64,000 nt of DNA, from NCBI RefSeq assembly GCF_003625475.1, contig NZ_RAIQ01000004.1:372001-436000 (forward strand), written 5' to 3'. Shown in pieces: positions 35,493-43,765 of the stretch (position 1 is its first letter; each line of letters starts with the position of its first letter). Below the pieces are notes generated by a model, which ran no database searches, was not told where the DNA came from, and saw only the letters and a list, made by a program, of their open reading frames with translations. The position numbers and the translations under genes are program-made. Origin of the DNA: Butyrivibrio sp. X503 (GTDB lineage Bacteria; Bacillota; Clostridia; Lachnospirales; Lachnospiraceae).

Positions 35493-36227
35493 TTACTTCT
35501 GCACCTTTATGCGCTCATCTCCGGCAAGATAATTAAGAAGCGCCTGGCGGGCGTGTTCTTTATCGGTAGCTTCGACACTGACCGTGAAGCGGTAAGTGTG
35601 GTTTTCTTCGTCTTCGGATTTGCGATTCTTTTCCGCTTCAATGATGGACTTGTCTTTGGTGTCTTCACCGGTAAGCTCCATGATATCGTTGATTGCAAAG
35701 CGCCTGAACATATCTTTGTGTTTTTCGTTCTGAAGATATGTGTTAATAAGATGAAGTGTGTCACCGAGATTAAGATATGCGCCGTGAAGGAAGGATTCCA
35801 TATCGAGGATATCCTCTTTTTGCGCTTCATTACTATCATCCCAGGTAAGCTCACGGTTTACGAGTTCTTCCTCGCTCTCGGCGTTATTCTTTTGCCACTC
35901 CATGATGTACCACTTCCAGATCTGGAGGCGCTTCCTGTTGACGTCCTCATCGCTAAGCTCAGACATTTTCTGAACCGCATGCCTTGTGCCGCGGGCAACA
36001 AGTGCATCCGTAGTTTTGTTTATATCGTATGTCCTGCTGAAGACAATCTTCTTTTTCTCAAGATTTTCTATGGAAAGTCCCATAGTATCTCCCGACAGGC
36101 TGCTAAGATACAGAACATAGTCTCCGTGGCGCGCAATAACTACAGGTCTTTTGCGGATAACATCTCTAAACTCCATAAAAGACCTCAGAACATCGTCATT
36201 TTGAATGTAACGAAAGGTTCTGCTCAT
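35493..36227 (-). CDS. soluble protein encoded with c-di-GMP genes, unknown
   Basis: 244 residues, soluble and charged. An N-terminal alpha/beta portion (about 25-75, VIARHGDYVLYLSSLSGDTMGLSIENL), a helical middle, and a C-terminal strand-rich tail (YRFTVSVEATDKEHARQALLNYL). It starts 9 bp after the degenerate GGDEF-EAL gene with SD AAGGAGG, so co-expression with it is expected. No family recognised; a partner of the degenerate protein is a reasonable guess. Confidence 0.6.
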   Translation of the reverse strand: MSRTFRYIQNDDVLRSFMEFRDVIRKRPVVIARHGDYVLYLSSLSGDTMGLSIENLEKKKIVFSRTYDINKTTDALVARGTRHAVQKMSELSDEDVNRKRLQIWKWYIMEWQKNNAESEEELVNRELTWDDSNEAQKEDILDMESFLHGAYLNLGDTLHLINTYLQNEKHKDMFRRFAINDIMELTGEDTKDKSIIEAEKNRKSEDEENHTYRFTVSVEATDKEHARQALLNYLAGDERIKVQK

Positions 36228-36236
36228 ATTGCCTCC

Positions 36237-37880
36237 TTAGAGGTATTTTTTCTTAAAGTCCTCAATCCTGCAGGGATGTCCGTAAAAGAATCCCATAAGA
36301 TCGGAAATAGGATATTGCCTTGCAAGTTCCGCCGTTCCGGCATCCTCAACACCTGTAAAGCACGTTCTTATACCAAGCCTGTGTGAAAAAGAGGTAACGG
36401 CTTCAACCATGTACTTGTTTGTAAGGTTATCTTCCATTCCGCCTGTAAGCGAAGGCACAAGACTTATGAAATCAATCGGCATATGGCTTACAAGGTCAAG
36501 TGACGCAAAGTCCGAAACATCGAGACCTATCTTGAGTCCGCATGATTTAAGGAATTCCACCTGGCTCTTTAAATGCTCGATAGAAAGCTGTCTGCAGCTC
36601 TGTGTAAGCTGCAAGCAAAGAGCCGTTGCGGGATAACCCGTCTTTCTCATTATCTCCAAAAGAGTCGTCCTAAACTCGGATTTTTCAAGCTGCATATAAG
36701 CAAGGTTTACGCTTAAATAAAAATCTCTTCTCTCCTGTCTTATCGGCATCGCATCGACCAGCGCCGTTTCAAGTATCCAGTTGCCGAGCGAATAGAATAC
36801 CGGATCCTGTTCAAGCCATGGAACAAACTCTGATGGCGATACATCTCCGTAAGGCTCTTTTTCCCATCTGACAAAAACTTCCATTCCTACAAGATTGCCG
36901 TTTGCCGCTGAAAAAATAGGCTGATACTCAAGATGGAAACCTTCAAATCCGTTGATCACACAGTTTCTGACTTCATTAACGAGCTCTATGCTACTGTTGT
37001 TGTTCTCTGCATGATCGTTGTGAAAAATAATAAGGTTGCCGTGCTTCTGCGTCTTGGAGTAATCAAGCGCGTACTTGGCGCTTGTGTATATCGAATGCTC
37101 ATCGACATCAAGATCTGTCGCAACGACTAGTCCGCCACCCATTTCAGCTTTAACTGTCTTACCGTCGATCGAAAGCCCTTCTCTGGTAAATGCCCTCATA
37201 CGACCGTATAGCTTTTTGATATCATCGAGTTTCATGCTCGGAGTTATAAGAGCGATTATAGTACCCTCGCCTCTGTAGGCCTTTCCGTCGGGCCCGCCCT
37301 CGCTTTGCAGTTTCTCGGCGACAGCCTTTAGTAAGCTGTTTCCCGTCATATATCCGTAGCGTCTGTTGATCTCACCGAAATCTATAACGTTGACCATGAG
37401 TATCGAATACTCTTTTCCCTCAGTCTTAAGACTTCTCATATAGTTGAGCATCTCAAACTGGTTGGGCAAAAGAGTTATCGGATCGTTGTTGTCCACGATA
37501 CCCTTATTGATAATCGAGCATGCGTAAAAAACCGGCTTGTCCGAATAGTCTTTTATCACGACTCCTCTACATGAGCAAACGACAAATTCCCCGTTCTTAT
37601 TCCTTGCTCTGTATTCGAAGTTAGGATCCAGCTTATCTCCTGCATATACGCGCTGAATGTATTCGGCATACTTATCCCTGTCATCGGGATGAATCCTCAT
37701 CTCCCAGACCGATTCCGCATTAAAAATATATTCCCCGGATAGTCCGAAATAGTCCACTGCATTGAGCGACCATCTCGAAATATTTTTTTCCATGTCGTGT
37801 ACATAGACATAACGGCTTCTCGATGTTACCGCAAAGGTATCGAAAATCCTATTGATTAAATCGTAAGTTCCTCCCGCCAT
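36237..37880 (-). CDS. PAS-GGDEF-EAL protein with both catalytic domains degenerate
   Basis: 547 residues, soluble. A PAS-like domain (about 15-130; SLNAVDYFGLSGEYIFNAESVWEMRIHPDDR) precedes a GGDEF-like domain (about 135-280) whose motif reads RGEGTIIAL. An EAL-like domain (about 295-545) has EVFVRW in place of EALxRW and SDFASLD in place of DDFGxGxS. Neither enzyme activity is expected. It may be a c-di-GMP or protein-binding effector. It lies 32 bp after the intact diguanylate cyclase gene. Confidence 0.85.
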   Translation of the reverse strand: MAGGTYDLINRIFDTFAVTSRSRYVYVHDMEKNISRWSLNAVDYFGLSGEYIFNAESVWEMRIHPDDRDKYAEYIQRVYAGDKLDPNFEYRARNKNGEFVVCSCRGVVIKDYSDKPVFYACSIINKGIVDNNDPITLLPNQFEMLNYMRSLKTEGKEYSILMVNVIDFGEINRRYGYMTGNSLLKAVAEKLQSEGGPDGKAYRGEGTIIALITPSMKLDDIKKLYGRMRAFTREGLSIDGKTVKAEMGGGLVVATDLDVDEHSIYTSAKYALDYSKTQKHGNLIIFHNDHAENNNSSIELVNEVRNCVINGFEGFHLEYQPIFSAANGNLVGMEVFVRWEKEPYGDVSPSEFVPWLEQDPVFYSLGNWILETALVDAMPIRQERRDFYLSVNLAYMQLEKSEFRTTLLEIMRKTGYPATALCLQLTQSCRQLSIEHLKSQVEFLKSCGLKIGLDVSDFASLDLVSHMPIDFISLVPSLTGGMEDNLTNKYMVEAVTSFSHRLGIRTCFTGVEDAGTAELARQYPISDLMGFFYGHPCRIEDFKKKYL

Positions 37881-37912
37881 ATTCTGTAATTCCTCTTATT
37901 CTGCGTGTTTTA

Positions 37913-39286
37913 TTATCTGTCGAATTTAACCGACTTATCGCCCCTTACAAAACGCCTTGCCTTTATTAGTCTCTTGTTTGAATACATTGCATCGTCGGCT
38001 TTTTTGACAATGTCCTCTATATTGACGCCGTCGTCCGGGAATCTTGCAAATCCCGCACTTATCATCACTTTAAGCGTTATATCCCCGACTGTTACGTCTC
38101 GTGCGACGTTGGTCCTTATTCTTGCTATGACATCTTCATAGAAAAATCTGTCGTGCTTGCCGTGAATTACTACGACAAATTCATCTCCGCCTATTCTAAA
38201 CGCAATGTCTTTTTCCCTGATGCTGTTAAGAAGTCTCTTGGCCACAACGTTGAGGAGCTCATCTCCAACCTCATGACCGTATGTGTCGTTGACCATTTTA
38301 AAATCATTCAGATCTATGTAGATAATACCGAACGGACTCTTTTTCTTAATGAGATCATCGGTATGTTCCTTGTAGCTTCTGGGATTATGCAGGTTGGTAA
38401 GCGCGTCGGTATACGACAACACCGCAAGCTCTCCCGCATTTTCCTTTACGGACATATATGACGAAACCGCAATCGATGTAAGTATGCTAAAGATAAGGCC
38501 GATCAGGAATGCAATAATTATCTCCTTAAGGTCCATCCAGTTCCCCACAGGCGAGATCATAAGTGTCCAGAAGCCGCCGCCAACGGTACTGATCATTGAC
38601 GAGATCGGAGCCGCAAGCTCTTTTTCCGAATACTCCATAATTATGCGCTCATCGCCTGTCAGCATGTTGTTGCCGATAAGCTTGTATTCATAGCCCTCGT
38701 CCGCGAGAGCTTTAATATTTACTTCCGATAAAAAGTCGGACAGACCGAGCGTTATCGAAGCAAATCCCCAGAAATTGTCTGCATTCTTTTCGCCAAGATA
38801 AACGGGGCGCCTTATAATAACGCCGTAGCTTCCGTCTGATAACGTAACGGGCGCAAGTATCACGGAAAGGCCGGTTTTCATGCTGTTTTCCGCGTACACC
38901 CCTTCGACGGAATCCTCAAAAAGATTCTTTCTCTCGGCTATGCCGTTGTCCAAGGGATACATGTAGCTAATTACCCCGTTGGGAGCAAGTGAAACGCTTA
39001 TAACATCAATATAATCATTAAAAAGAGCTTCTCCCATCGTCTGAAACTCTTGCTGAGTGAGATTTCCGTCTTCATTGGCAATCTCTATCTCAAATATCCT
39101 TGTGATATAATCTCTTGATTCAATCTCAGCCTCAATCCTTTCGCTGATTGAATCGGCTATAAACTGCGCCTTTTCTCTCCTTGAAGCGGTCGCTCTTGTC
39201 AGATAAAAGAATGATATGAAGGTTGTAATGATAAGTGTCACGATGAAAGTTATCGTACCTATCTTTTTGATCTTTCTTTTTCCCAT
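37913..39286 (-). CDS. membrane sensor diguanylate cyclase (Cache-like, GGDEF)
   Basis: About 457 residues. Membrane helices at about 8-28 and 255-280 flank an extracytoplasmic PAS/Cache-like sensor. The C-terminal GGDEF domain is intact: RIGGDEFVVVI with an RxxD inhibitory site (REKD) five residues before it, and DDAMYSNK near the end. It should make c-di-GMP from two GTP with product inhibition. SD GAGG favours the ATG at 39286 over that at 39292. First gene of a four-gene operon. Confidence 0.92.
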   Translation of the reverse strand: MGKRKIKKIGTITFIVTLIITTFISFFYLTRATASRREKAQFIADSISERIEAEIESRDYITRIFEIEIANEDGNLTQQEFQTMGEALFNDYIDVISVSLAPNGVISYMYPLDNGIAERKNLFEDSVEGVYAENSMKTGLSVILAPVTLSDGSYGVIIRRPVYLGEKNADNFWGFASITLGLSDFLSEVNIKALADEGYEYKLIGNNMLTGDERIIMEYSEKELAAPISSMISTVGGGFWTLMISPVGNWMDLKEIIIAFLIGLIFSILTSIAVSSYMSVKENAGELAVLSYTDALTNLHNPRSYKEHTDDLIKKKSPFGIIYIDLNDFKMVNDTYGHEVGDELLNVVAKRLLNSIREKDIAFRIGGDEFVVVIHGKHDRFFYEDVIARIRTNVARDVTVGDITLKVMISAGFARFPDDGVNIEDIVKKADDAMYSNKRLIKARRFVRGDKSVKFDR

Positions 39287-39344
39287 ATACATCCTCAGTT
39301 ATTTAAAATTGGCAATACTTAGATTAATTATATCATAATATGAA

Positions 39345-39381
39345 AAAGGATATTACGGGGGTTTGCCTCGTAATATCCTTT
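39345..39381 (-). terminator. terminator after leuS
   Basis: AAAGGATATTACG/CGTAATATCCTTT, a 13-bp stem with an 11-nt loop, followed by a T5 stretch on the minus strand; about 20 bp past the leuS stop. Confidence 0.85.
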
Positions 39382-39400
39382 GAATACTTTAAGCGGATTC

Positions 39401-41830
39401 TTATCGAATTACTATATTCACGATCCTGCCGGGAACATAGATCTCTTTTACGATAGTCTTGCCATCAAGCTTGTCAGCGATGAGCTCTTTACCCTTGGCG
39501 ATAACTTCGTCTTTGGGATCTTCCTTGCCGATAGCAAGTGTGGCCTTAACCTTACCGTTGATCTGAACTGCGATCTCTACTGTGTCTTCTACGCACTTAG
39601 ACTCATCAAATGTGGGCCAAGGCTCGAAGGCAATAGTATTGTCGTGTCCAAGCTTCTGCCAGATCTCTTCACCAACGTGAGGGCAGATGCATGACAACAT
39701 CTTAATAAAGTTCTCGGCATACTCTCTTGGGCACTTTCCTTCCTTGTATACCGCATTAACAAAGATCATCATCTGAGCTATGGCTGTATTAAAGCCAAGT
39801 GCCTCGAAATCACCTGTGACCTTCTTAACTGTCTGATGATAAACTTTCTCAAGATTGCCGTTGTTGTCATCAGTGATGTTTGCAGGCTCTGTAAAGAAAG
39901 TAAATACGCGGTTGATAAACTTTCTTGCGCCTGTAACGGCTGCGGAGTTCCAAGGCTTAGATACTTCCAAAGGTCCCATGAACATCTCATACAGGCGAAG
40001 CGTATCAGCTCCATACTCGTTTACAATATCGCTGGGGTTAACAACAAACTCAGGGAATCTCTTACCCATCTTGATACCGTTCTCACCAAGGATCATTCCC
40101 TGATGAACAAGCTTCTTGAAAGGCTCTTTTACCGGTGAAAGGCCTTTGTTATAAAGGAAACGGTTCCAGATACGTGAGTACATAAGGTGTCCTACAGCGT
40201 GCTCGGGACCGCCGATGTAAAGATCAACCGGCATCCAGTGCTTAAGGAGTTCCTGATTGGCAAACTCTTTATCGTTATCGGGATCGATATATCTGAAATA
40301 GTACCAGGAAGAACCTGCGGAACCGGGCATGGTTGATGTCTCTCTTGTTCCCTTAAGTCCGTTCTTGTCATATGCTTTCCACTCTGTTGCGTTCTCTAAA
40401 GGCGCCTTGCCTCCGCGTCCCTTGTAATCCTCAAGCTCGGGAAGAACAACGGGAAGCTCGCTGTCATCAAGGAAAACAATGCTTCCGTCTTCTTTGTATA
40501 CGCAGGGAACGGGCTCGCCCCAATAACGCTGTCTTGCGAAGATCCACTCACGGAAGTGATAGTTGACCTTCTCTCTTGCAACGCCCATATCTACGAGCTT
40601 CTTGGTGATGGCTTTCTTGGCATCTTCTACAGTCATTCCGTCGAACTCTTCGGAATTCATAAGGATGCAGCCCTTGCCGAGATAATCCTGCTTCTCAAAT
40701 GCATGTCCTGAAACATCGACTGTTCCTTCTGTATTGTTGATGACCTGAATAAGCGGAAGTCCGTGAACCTCAGCATACTCAAAGTCTCTCTGATCATGTG
40801 TGGGTACGGCCATAACGGCACCTGTACCGTAGCTTGCAAGAACGAAGTCACCGATAAACAAAGGCACTTCCTTGCCGTTTACGGGGTTGATCGCATAGAT
40901 TCCCTTAAGAGGGCATCCTGACTTGGTCTTGTTAAGATCTGTACGATCAAGATCGTTCTTTTTAAGTGTCTCATTTATATATGCCTGAACCTCGTCTAGA
41001 TTCTCAACGCGGTCCAAAAGTCCCTTAACGATCTCTCCGTCGGGAGCAAGTACCATAAAGGTAATACCGTAGATGGTCTCGATACATGTCGTGAAGATTG
41101 AGAACTCTCCGCCGCCTACGATCTTGAAATCAACCTCAACACCGGTTGACTTACCGATCCAGTTACGCTGGATCTCCTTGGTTGACTCGGGCCAGTCAAT
41201 CTCATTAAGTCCGTCAAGAAGCTCCTCAGCGAAAGCCTGCTGATCGATAACCCACTGCTTCATCATCTTTTTAACAACGGGATATCCGCCACGCTCTGAT
41301 TTACCGTCGATTACCTCATCGTTGGAAAGAACCGTTCCCAGCTCCTCGCACCAGTTAACGGGCATATCGATGTGCTTGGCATAACCGTCTTCATACAATT
41401 TCTTAAAGATCCACTGTGTCCACTTGTAGAACTTGGGATCGCTTGTTGCTACCATCTTGGACCAGTCATAGTCAAATCCAAGCTCCTTGAGCTGCTTGGA
41501 AAAAGTCTCTATATTCTTCTCTGTGAATCCGGCAGGATGGTTACCTGTTGTAACCGCATACTGCTCAGCAGGAAGACCGAATGAATCGTATCCCATGGGA
41601 TGCAATACGTTATATCCCTGCATTCTCTTCATACGTGACATGATATCTGTAGCCGTATATCCTTCGGGATGTCCTGCGTGAAGACCTACACCTGACGGAT
41701 AAGGGAACATATCAAGGGCATAATATTTGGGCTTGGAAAAATCCCAAACGTCTGTCTTAAATGTCTGGTTCTCTTCCCAATATTTCTGCCATTTACTTTC
41801 TATTGCGTGATGATTGTATACTTCTGACAT
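39401..41830 (-). CDS. leuS: leucyl-tRNA synthetase
   Basis: 809 residues, full-length class I synthetase. HIGH motif appears as HAGHP within PYPSGVGLHAGHPEGY (about 40-55). The CP1 editing domain follows (YGTGAVMAVPTHDQRDFEYA near 330). The KMSKS loop is replaced by KMGKR (ENGIKMGKRFPEFVVNP near 600). Charges tRNA-Leu in the cytoplasm. The frame opens at a TTG (41851), but GGAGG overlaps that codon and favours the ATG at 41830. No T-box signature is present upstream. Confidence 0.97.
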   Translation of the reverse strand: MSEVYNHHAIESKWQKYWEENQTFKTDVWDFSKPKYYALDMFPYPSGVGLHAGHPEGYTATDIMSRMKRMQGYNVLHPMGYDSFGLPAEQYAVTTGNHPAGFTEKNIETFSKQLKELGFDYDWSKMVATSDPKFYKWTQWIFKKLYEDGYAKHIDMPVNWCEELGTVLSNDEVIDGKSERGGYPVVKKMMKQWVIDQQAFAEELLDGLNEIDWPESTKEIQRNWIGKSTGVEVDFKIVGGGEFSIFTTCIETIYGITFMVLAPDGEIVKGLLDRVENLDEVQAYINETLKKNDLDRTDLNKTKSGCPLKGIYAINPVNGKEVPLFIGDFVLASYGTGAVMAVPTHDQRDFEYAEVHGLPLIQVINNTEGTVDVSGHAFEKQDYLGKGCILMNSEEFDGMTVEDAKKAITKKLVDMGVAREKVNYHFREWIFARQRYWGEPVPCVYKEDGSIVFLDDSELPVVLPELEDYKGRGGKAPLENATEWKAYDKNGLKGTRETSTMPGSAGSSWYYFRYIDPDNDKEFANQELLKHWMPVDLYIGGPEHAVGHLMYSRIWNRFLYNKGLSPVKEPFKKLVHQGMILGENGIKMGKRFPEFVVNPSDIVNEYGADTLRLYEMFMGPLEVSKPWNSAAVTGARKFINRVFTFFTEPANITDDNNGNLEKVYHQTVKKVTGDFEALGFNTAIAQMMIFVNAVYKEGKCPREYAENFIKMLSCICPHVGEEIWQKLGHDNTIAFEPWPTFDESKCVEDTVEIAVQINGKVKATLAIGKEDPKDEVIAKGKELIADKLDGKTIVKEIYVPGRIVNIVIR

Positions 41831-41875
41831 GAGATACTTTTTCTCCTCCAATTATTATGATGACAGGGTAAAAAG

Positions 41876-42002
41876 GTCATAATGCGTTCATGCTTGCATG
41901 ATAAGCGTTATGACTTTGAGACCCGCAAAACATGAGGAAGTAGCATTTGTGCGGATTCCGAATGTTTTAGAATTGCGAGAGTTACTTGTAACGAAGCAAT
42001 TC
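41876..42002 (+). ncRNA. structured intergenic element, copy R1
   Basis: Three-stem element in the leuS-flavodoxin gap. P1: GTCATAATGC/GCGTTATGAC (41876-41885 with 41905-41914) capped by TCATG-CTTG-CATGA, a G(CUUG)C loop. P2: AAACATGAGGAA/TTCCGAATGTTT (41928-41939 with 41956-41967), 10 pairs interrupted by a tandem G-A/A-G. P3: GAATTGC/GCAATTC (41970-41976 with 41996-42002) over an asymmetric purine loop and an inner GTTA-CTTG-TAAC hairpin. A homologous copy at 45807-45951 keeps the fold with compensatory changes. Could be a small RNA, a leader motif or a MITE-like repeat. Confidence 0.6.
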
Positions 42003-42011
42003 GTGTCATCA

Positions 42012-42042
42012 GTCAGGGGCATAATGAAATTTTGCCCCTGAC
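42012..42042 (+). terminator. hairpin following R1
   Basis: GTCAGGGGCA/TGCCCCTGAC, a perfect 10-bp GC-rich stem with an 11-nt loop, starting 9 nt after R1 and followed on plus by CTCATTATTATT. It could end an R1 transcript; the T tract is weak. Confidence 0.5.
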
Positions 42043-42100
42043 CTCATTATTATTACCTCAAAATTTTACCACACGCGGGACTGTTGTCAAATAATAAGAG

Positions 42101-42120
42101 CTGCCGTTTTTTCGGCAGCC
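42101..42120 (-). terminator. terminator after the flavodoxin gene
   Basis: GCTGCCG/CGGCAGC with a 6-nt loop; on the minus strand it is followed by TCTTATTATTT. About 20 bp past the stop at 42140. Confidence 0.65.
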
Positions 42121-42139
42121 CTAACGCTCATCATAAAAC

Positions 42140-42622
42140 TTACTGTATATATTTATTAGCCCAGTTTTTAAGCTCATCGCGGGAAATTCCCACATTGAAC
42201 TTCCTTCCTCCGTCGAAATGGATACGTGTATATGTATTCTGGAGGTCTTTTACGCTCTTATCGATATCGGTTCCTCCGGAAGTAGCAAAAAGAACTACAT
42301 GCTTACCGGAAAACTCGTATTCCTCAAGGAATGAGTTGATGATATGAGGTGCCGTGTACCACCAGATCGGAAAGCCGATAAAAACGACATCCGCGCCTTC
42401 AACGCTGGCATTGCCGTCCGCAAGTTCCGGGCGCGATGTTATATCTTTCATCTCAATGCTGCTTCTTGAAAACTCATTCTGCCAGTTAAGATCCTCAGAA
42501 GTATATCTGTTCTTGGGCGCTATCTCATAGATATCCGCACCGATCTCCGCCGCCAACTGATTGGCGATGCTGGCAGTTACTCCGCTTGCTGAAAAGTACG
42601 CAACCAATATTTTTTTGCTCAT
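42140..42622 (-). CDS. flavodoxin-like protein
   Basis: 160 residues. FMN phosphate loop AYFSASGVTASIA (about 8-20), GFPIWWYTAPHIINSFLEEY (about 81-100) for the isoalloxazine contacts, and FATSGGTDIDKS. This is the flavodoxin_4-type sequence common in Clostridia, likely acting as an electron carrier or quinone/flavin reductase. SD GGGGG before the ATG. Confidence 0.9.
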   Translation of the reverse strand: MSKKILVAYFSASGVTASIANQLAAEIGADIYEIAPKNRYTSEDLNWQNEFSRSSIEMKDITSRPELADGNASVEGADVVFIGFPIWWYTAPHIINSFLEEYEFSGKHVVLFATSGGTDIDKSVKDLQNTYTRIHFDGGRKFNVGISRDELKNWANKYIQ

Positions 42623-42647
42623 CTGAACCCCCTCGTGTTTTTATTGG

Positions 42648-42947
42648 TTAAACAGGTTTGATAACAAGTCTCTGCGGCTCTACGTGCCTTGACTCGCCTT
42701 TTCTTCCGCGGCAGACAATGCCCTGCTCGATATTTATGAGCTCGACACGCTCCTTCATGGCTTCCATTATCTGCTTTACGGCGTTCTCATAGTCCTTCGG
42801 ATCCATGGGAACAACATAGTCGTGATTGAGATGCTCGGTTGATATTACCGCCGATCTGTATCTCGTATCATACCTGATTCCGTAGAAAGTACACACTTCC
42901 GTGTTGAGAGTTCCGTTACTGTCACTACATTGCATCGCTATATACAT
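42648..42947 (-). CDS. conserved-looking small protein, unknown
   Basis: About 99 residues, soluble, alpha/beta, with no recognised motif (AVISTEHLNHDYVVPMDPKDYENAVKQIMEAMKERVEL). An upstream TTG (42962) is in frame, but GGAGGG precedes the ATG at 42947. It sits 25 bp before the flavodoxin gene and may be co-transcribed. Confidence 0.6.
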   Translation of the reverse strand: MYIAMQCSDSNGTLNTEVCTFYGIRYDTRYRSAVISTEHLNHDYVVPMDPKDYENAVKQIMEAMKERVELINIEQGIVCRGRKGESRHVEPQRLVIKPV

Positions 42948-43074
42948 GATGTCACCCTCCAACTAAACAGACTAGTGAAAAACAATAAACATTTATACAA
43001 TTTAATGATAATACATTTTAATAAAATATGCTACATTTTCACACAAAACAAGCTTTTTGAGCGCTTTTTAAGTC

Positions 43075-43103
43075 AAAAAAATCCCGGCAGTATTCCTGCC
43101 GGG
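43075..43103 (-). terminator. terminator after the FliM-motif small protein gene
   Basis: CCCGGCAG/CTGCCGGG, 8 bp with a 5-nt loop, followed by seven Ts on the minus strand. Confidence 0.85.
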
Positions 43104-43148
43104 TTGATCTTTTACCAATTCACCTTATTAAATCGGTGCATCATGCAC

Positions 43149-43355
43149 TTACTTACCCATAGATGCGATAAGAGCATCTATCTCTGCCTGGGACAACATT
43201 TTTCCCGAGTCTGCCGGAGATGCTGCCGCCGGTGTCGCAGAAGCTGCAGCTGCTGCAGGATTTGCGGCCATTCCCCCGCCGCCTTGCTGAGGTGATTTAC
43301 CCATTATACTTGCAAGCAAAGCTTGCTGTTCTGCATTAAGCCCGTTAGAATCCAT
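43149..43355 (-). CDS. small protein with a FliM/FliY-like LSQxEIDALx motif
   Basis: 68 residues from the ATG at 43355 (8 nt after GAGGGG; an ATG at 43370 overlaps that site). Two similar modules, LNAEQQALLASIMGK at the N-terminus and LSQAEIDALIASMGK at the C-terminus, flank an Ala/Pro/Gly-rich linker. The C-terminal module matches the N-terminal CheY-P-binding peptide of FliM and FliY. No flagellar genes lie in the window. The gene has its own promoter and terminator. A role in motility or as a competitor for CheY is an inference. Confidence 0.65.
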   Translation of the reverse strand: MDSNGLNAEQQALLASIMGKSPQQGGGGMAANPAAAAASATPAAASPADSGKMLSQAEIDALIASMGK

Positions 43356-43429
43356 ATGGAGACCCCTCATTCATAGATTGTTACTTTTTTGACTATCATA
43401 CTTACGCACATAGTTCTGAATATATGTAT

Positions 43430-43490
43430 ATTGTATTTTAGTAAAAAAAATACGTCAAATAAATAGTTTATAAACTAATATAAACTATTT
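43430..43490 (-). promoter_or_regulatory. promoter and palindrome of the FliM-motif gene
   Basis: Minus strand TTGACG (43458-43453), 17-bp spacer, TACAAT (43435-43430): a good promoter. Just upstream is a perfect 12-bp inverted repeat AAATAGTTTATA/TATAAACTATTT (43461-43490), placed like an activator or repressor site; it could also end the decayed gene before it. Confidence 0.65.
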
Positions 43491-43584
43491 ATGACCGGGG
43501 TTCAGTAAAGTAGCACCGTTCTAACGTTTCTTTTTTATTCAGGCAACGTTTCTGTTTTCCTTACCGGTTATGATACCTGCTTTT

Positions 43585-43749
43585 TCAAAATGCTTCTTTA
43601 TCAAGAAAGCCCATCTGTATTCCGGGAAAAAGATTATAATTTGTAATAACTCCTTTTCCGGGGCAACCGTAATCAATTACCATTTTTTCTTTTTTATTTT
43701 CTATTACAGTAGCCTTATTTCCATACCACTCGTGCTTATAATTATCCAT
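43585..43749 (-). pseudogene. N-terminal fragment of an AraC-family regulator
   Basis: 54 codons, starting after AAGGGAT: an N-terminus MDNYKHEWYGN and a segment CPGKGVITNYNLFPGIQMGF. The 'FPGI' beta-strand after a G-x-G-V turn is typical of the N-terminal arm of clostridial AraC regulators. It stops at once and no HTH domain follows, so it is a remnant. Identification rests on a short stretch. Confidence 0.45.
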
Positions 43750-43765
43750 GATTATCCCTTAAAGA

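Noticed and set aside
41831-42139. T-box leader for leuS
   Set aside because: leuS is often T-box controlled, but the minus strand upstream lacks the AGGGTGG-type antiterminator signature; the structure present is the R1 element in the opposite sense.
42996-43148. tRNA or small RNA in the AT-rich gap near 43 kb
   Set aside because: Only one terminator stem is present; no cloverleaf or CCA-like end could be drawn.
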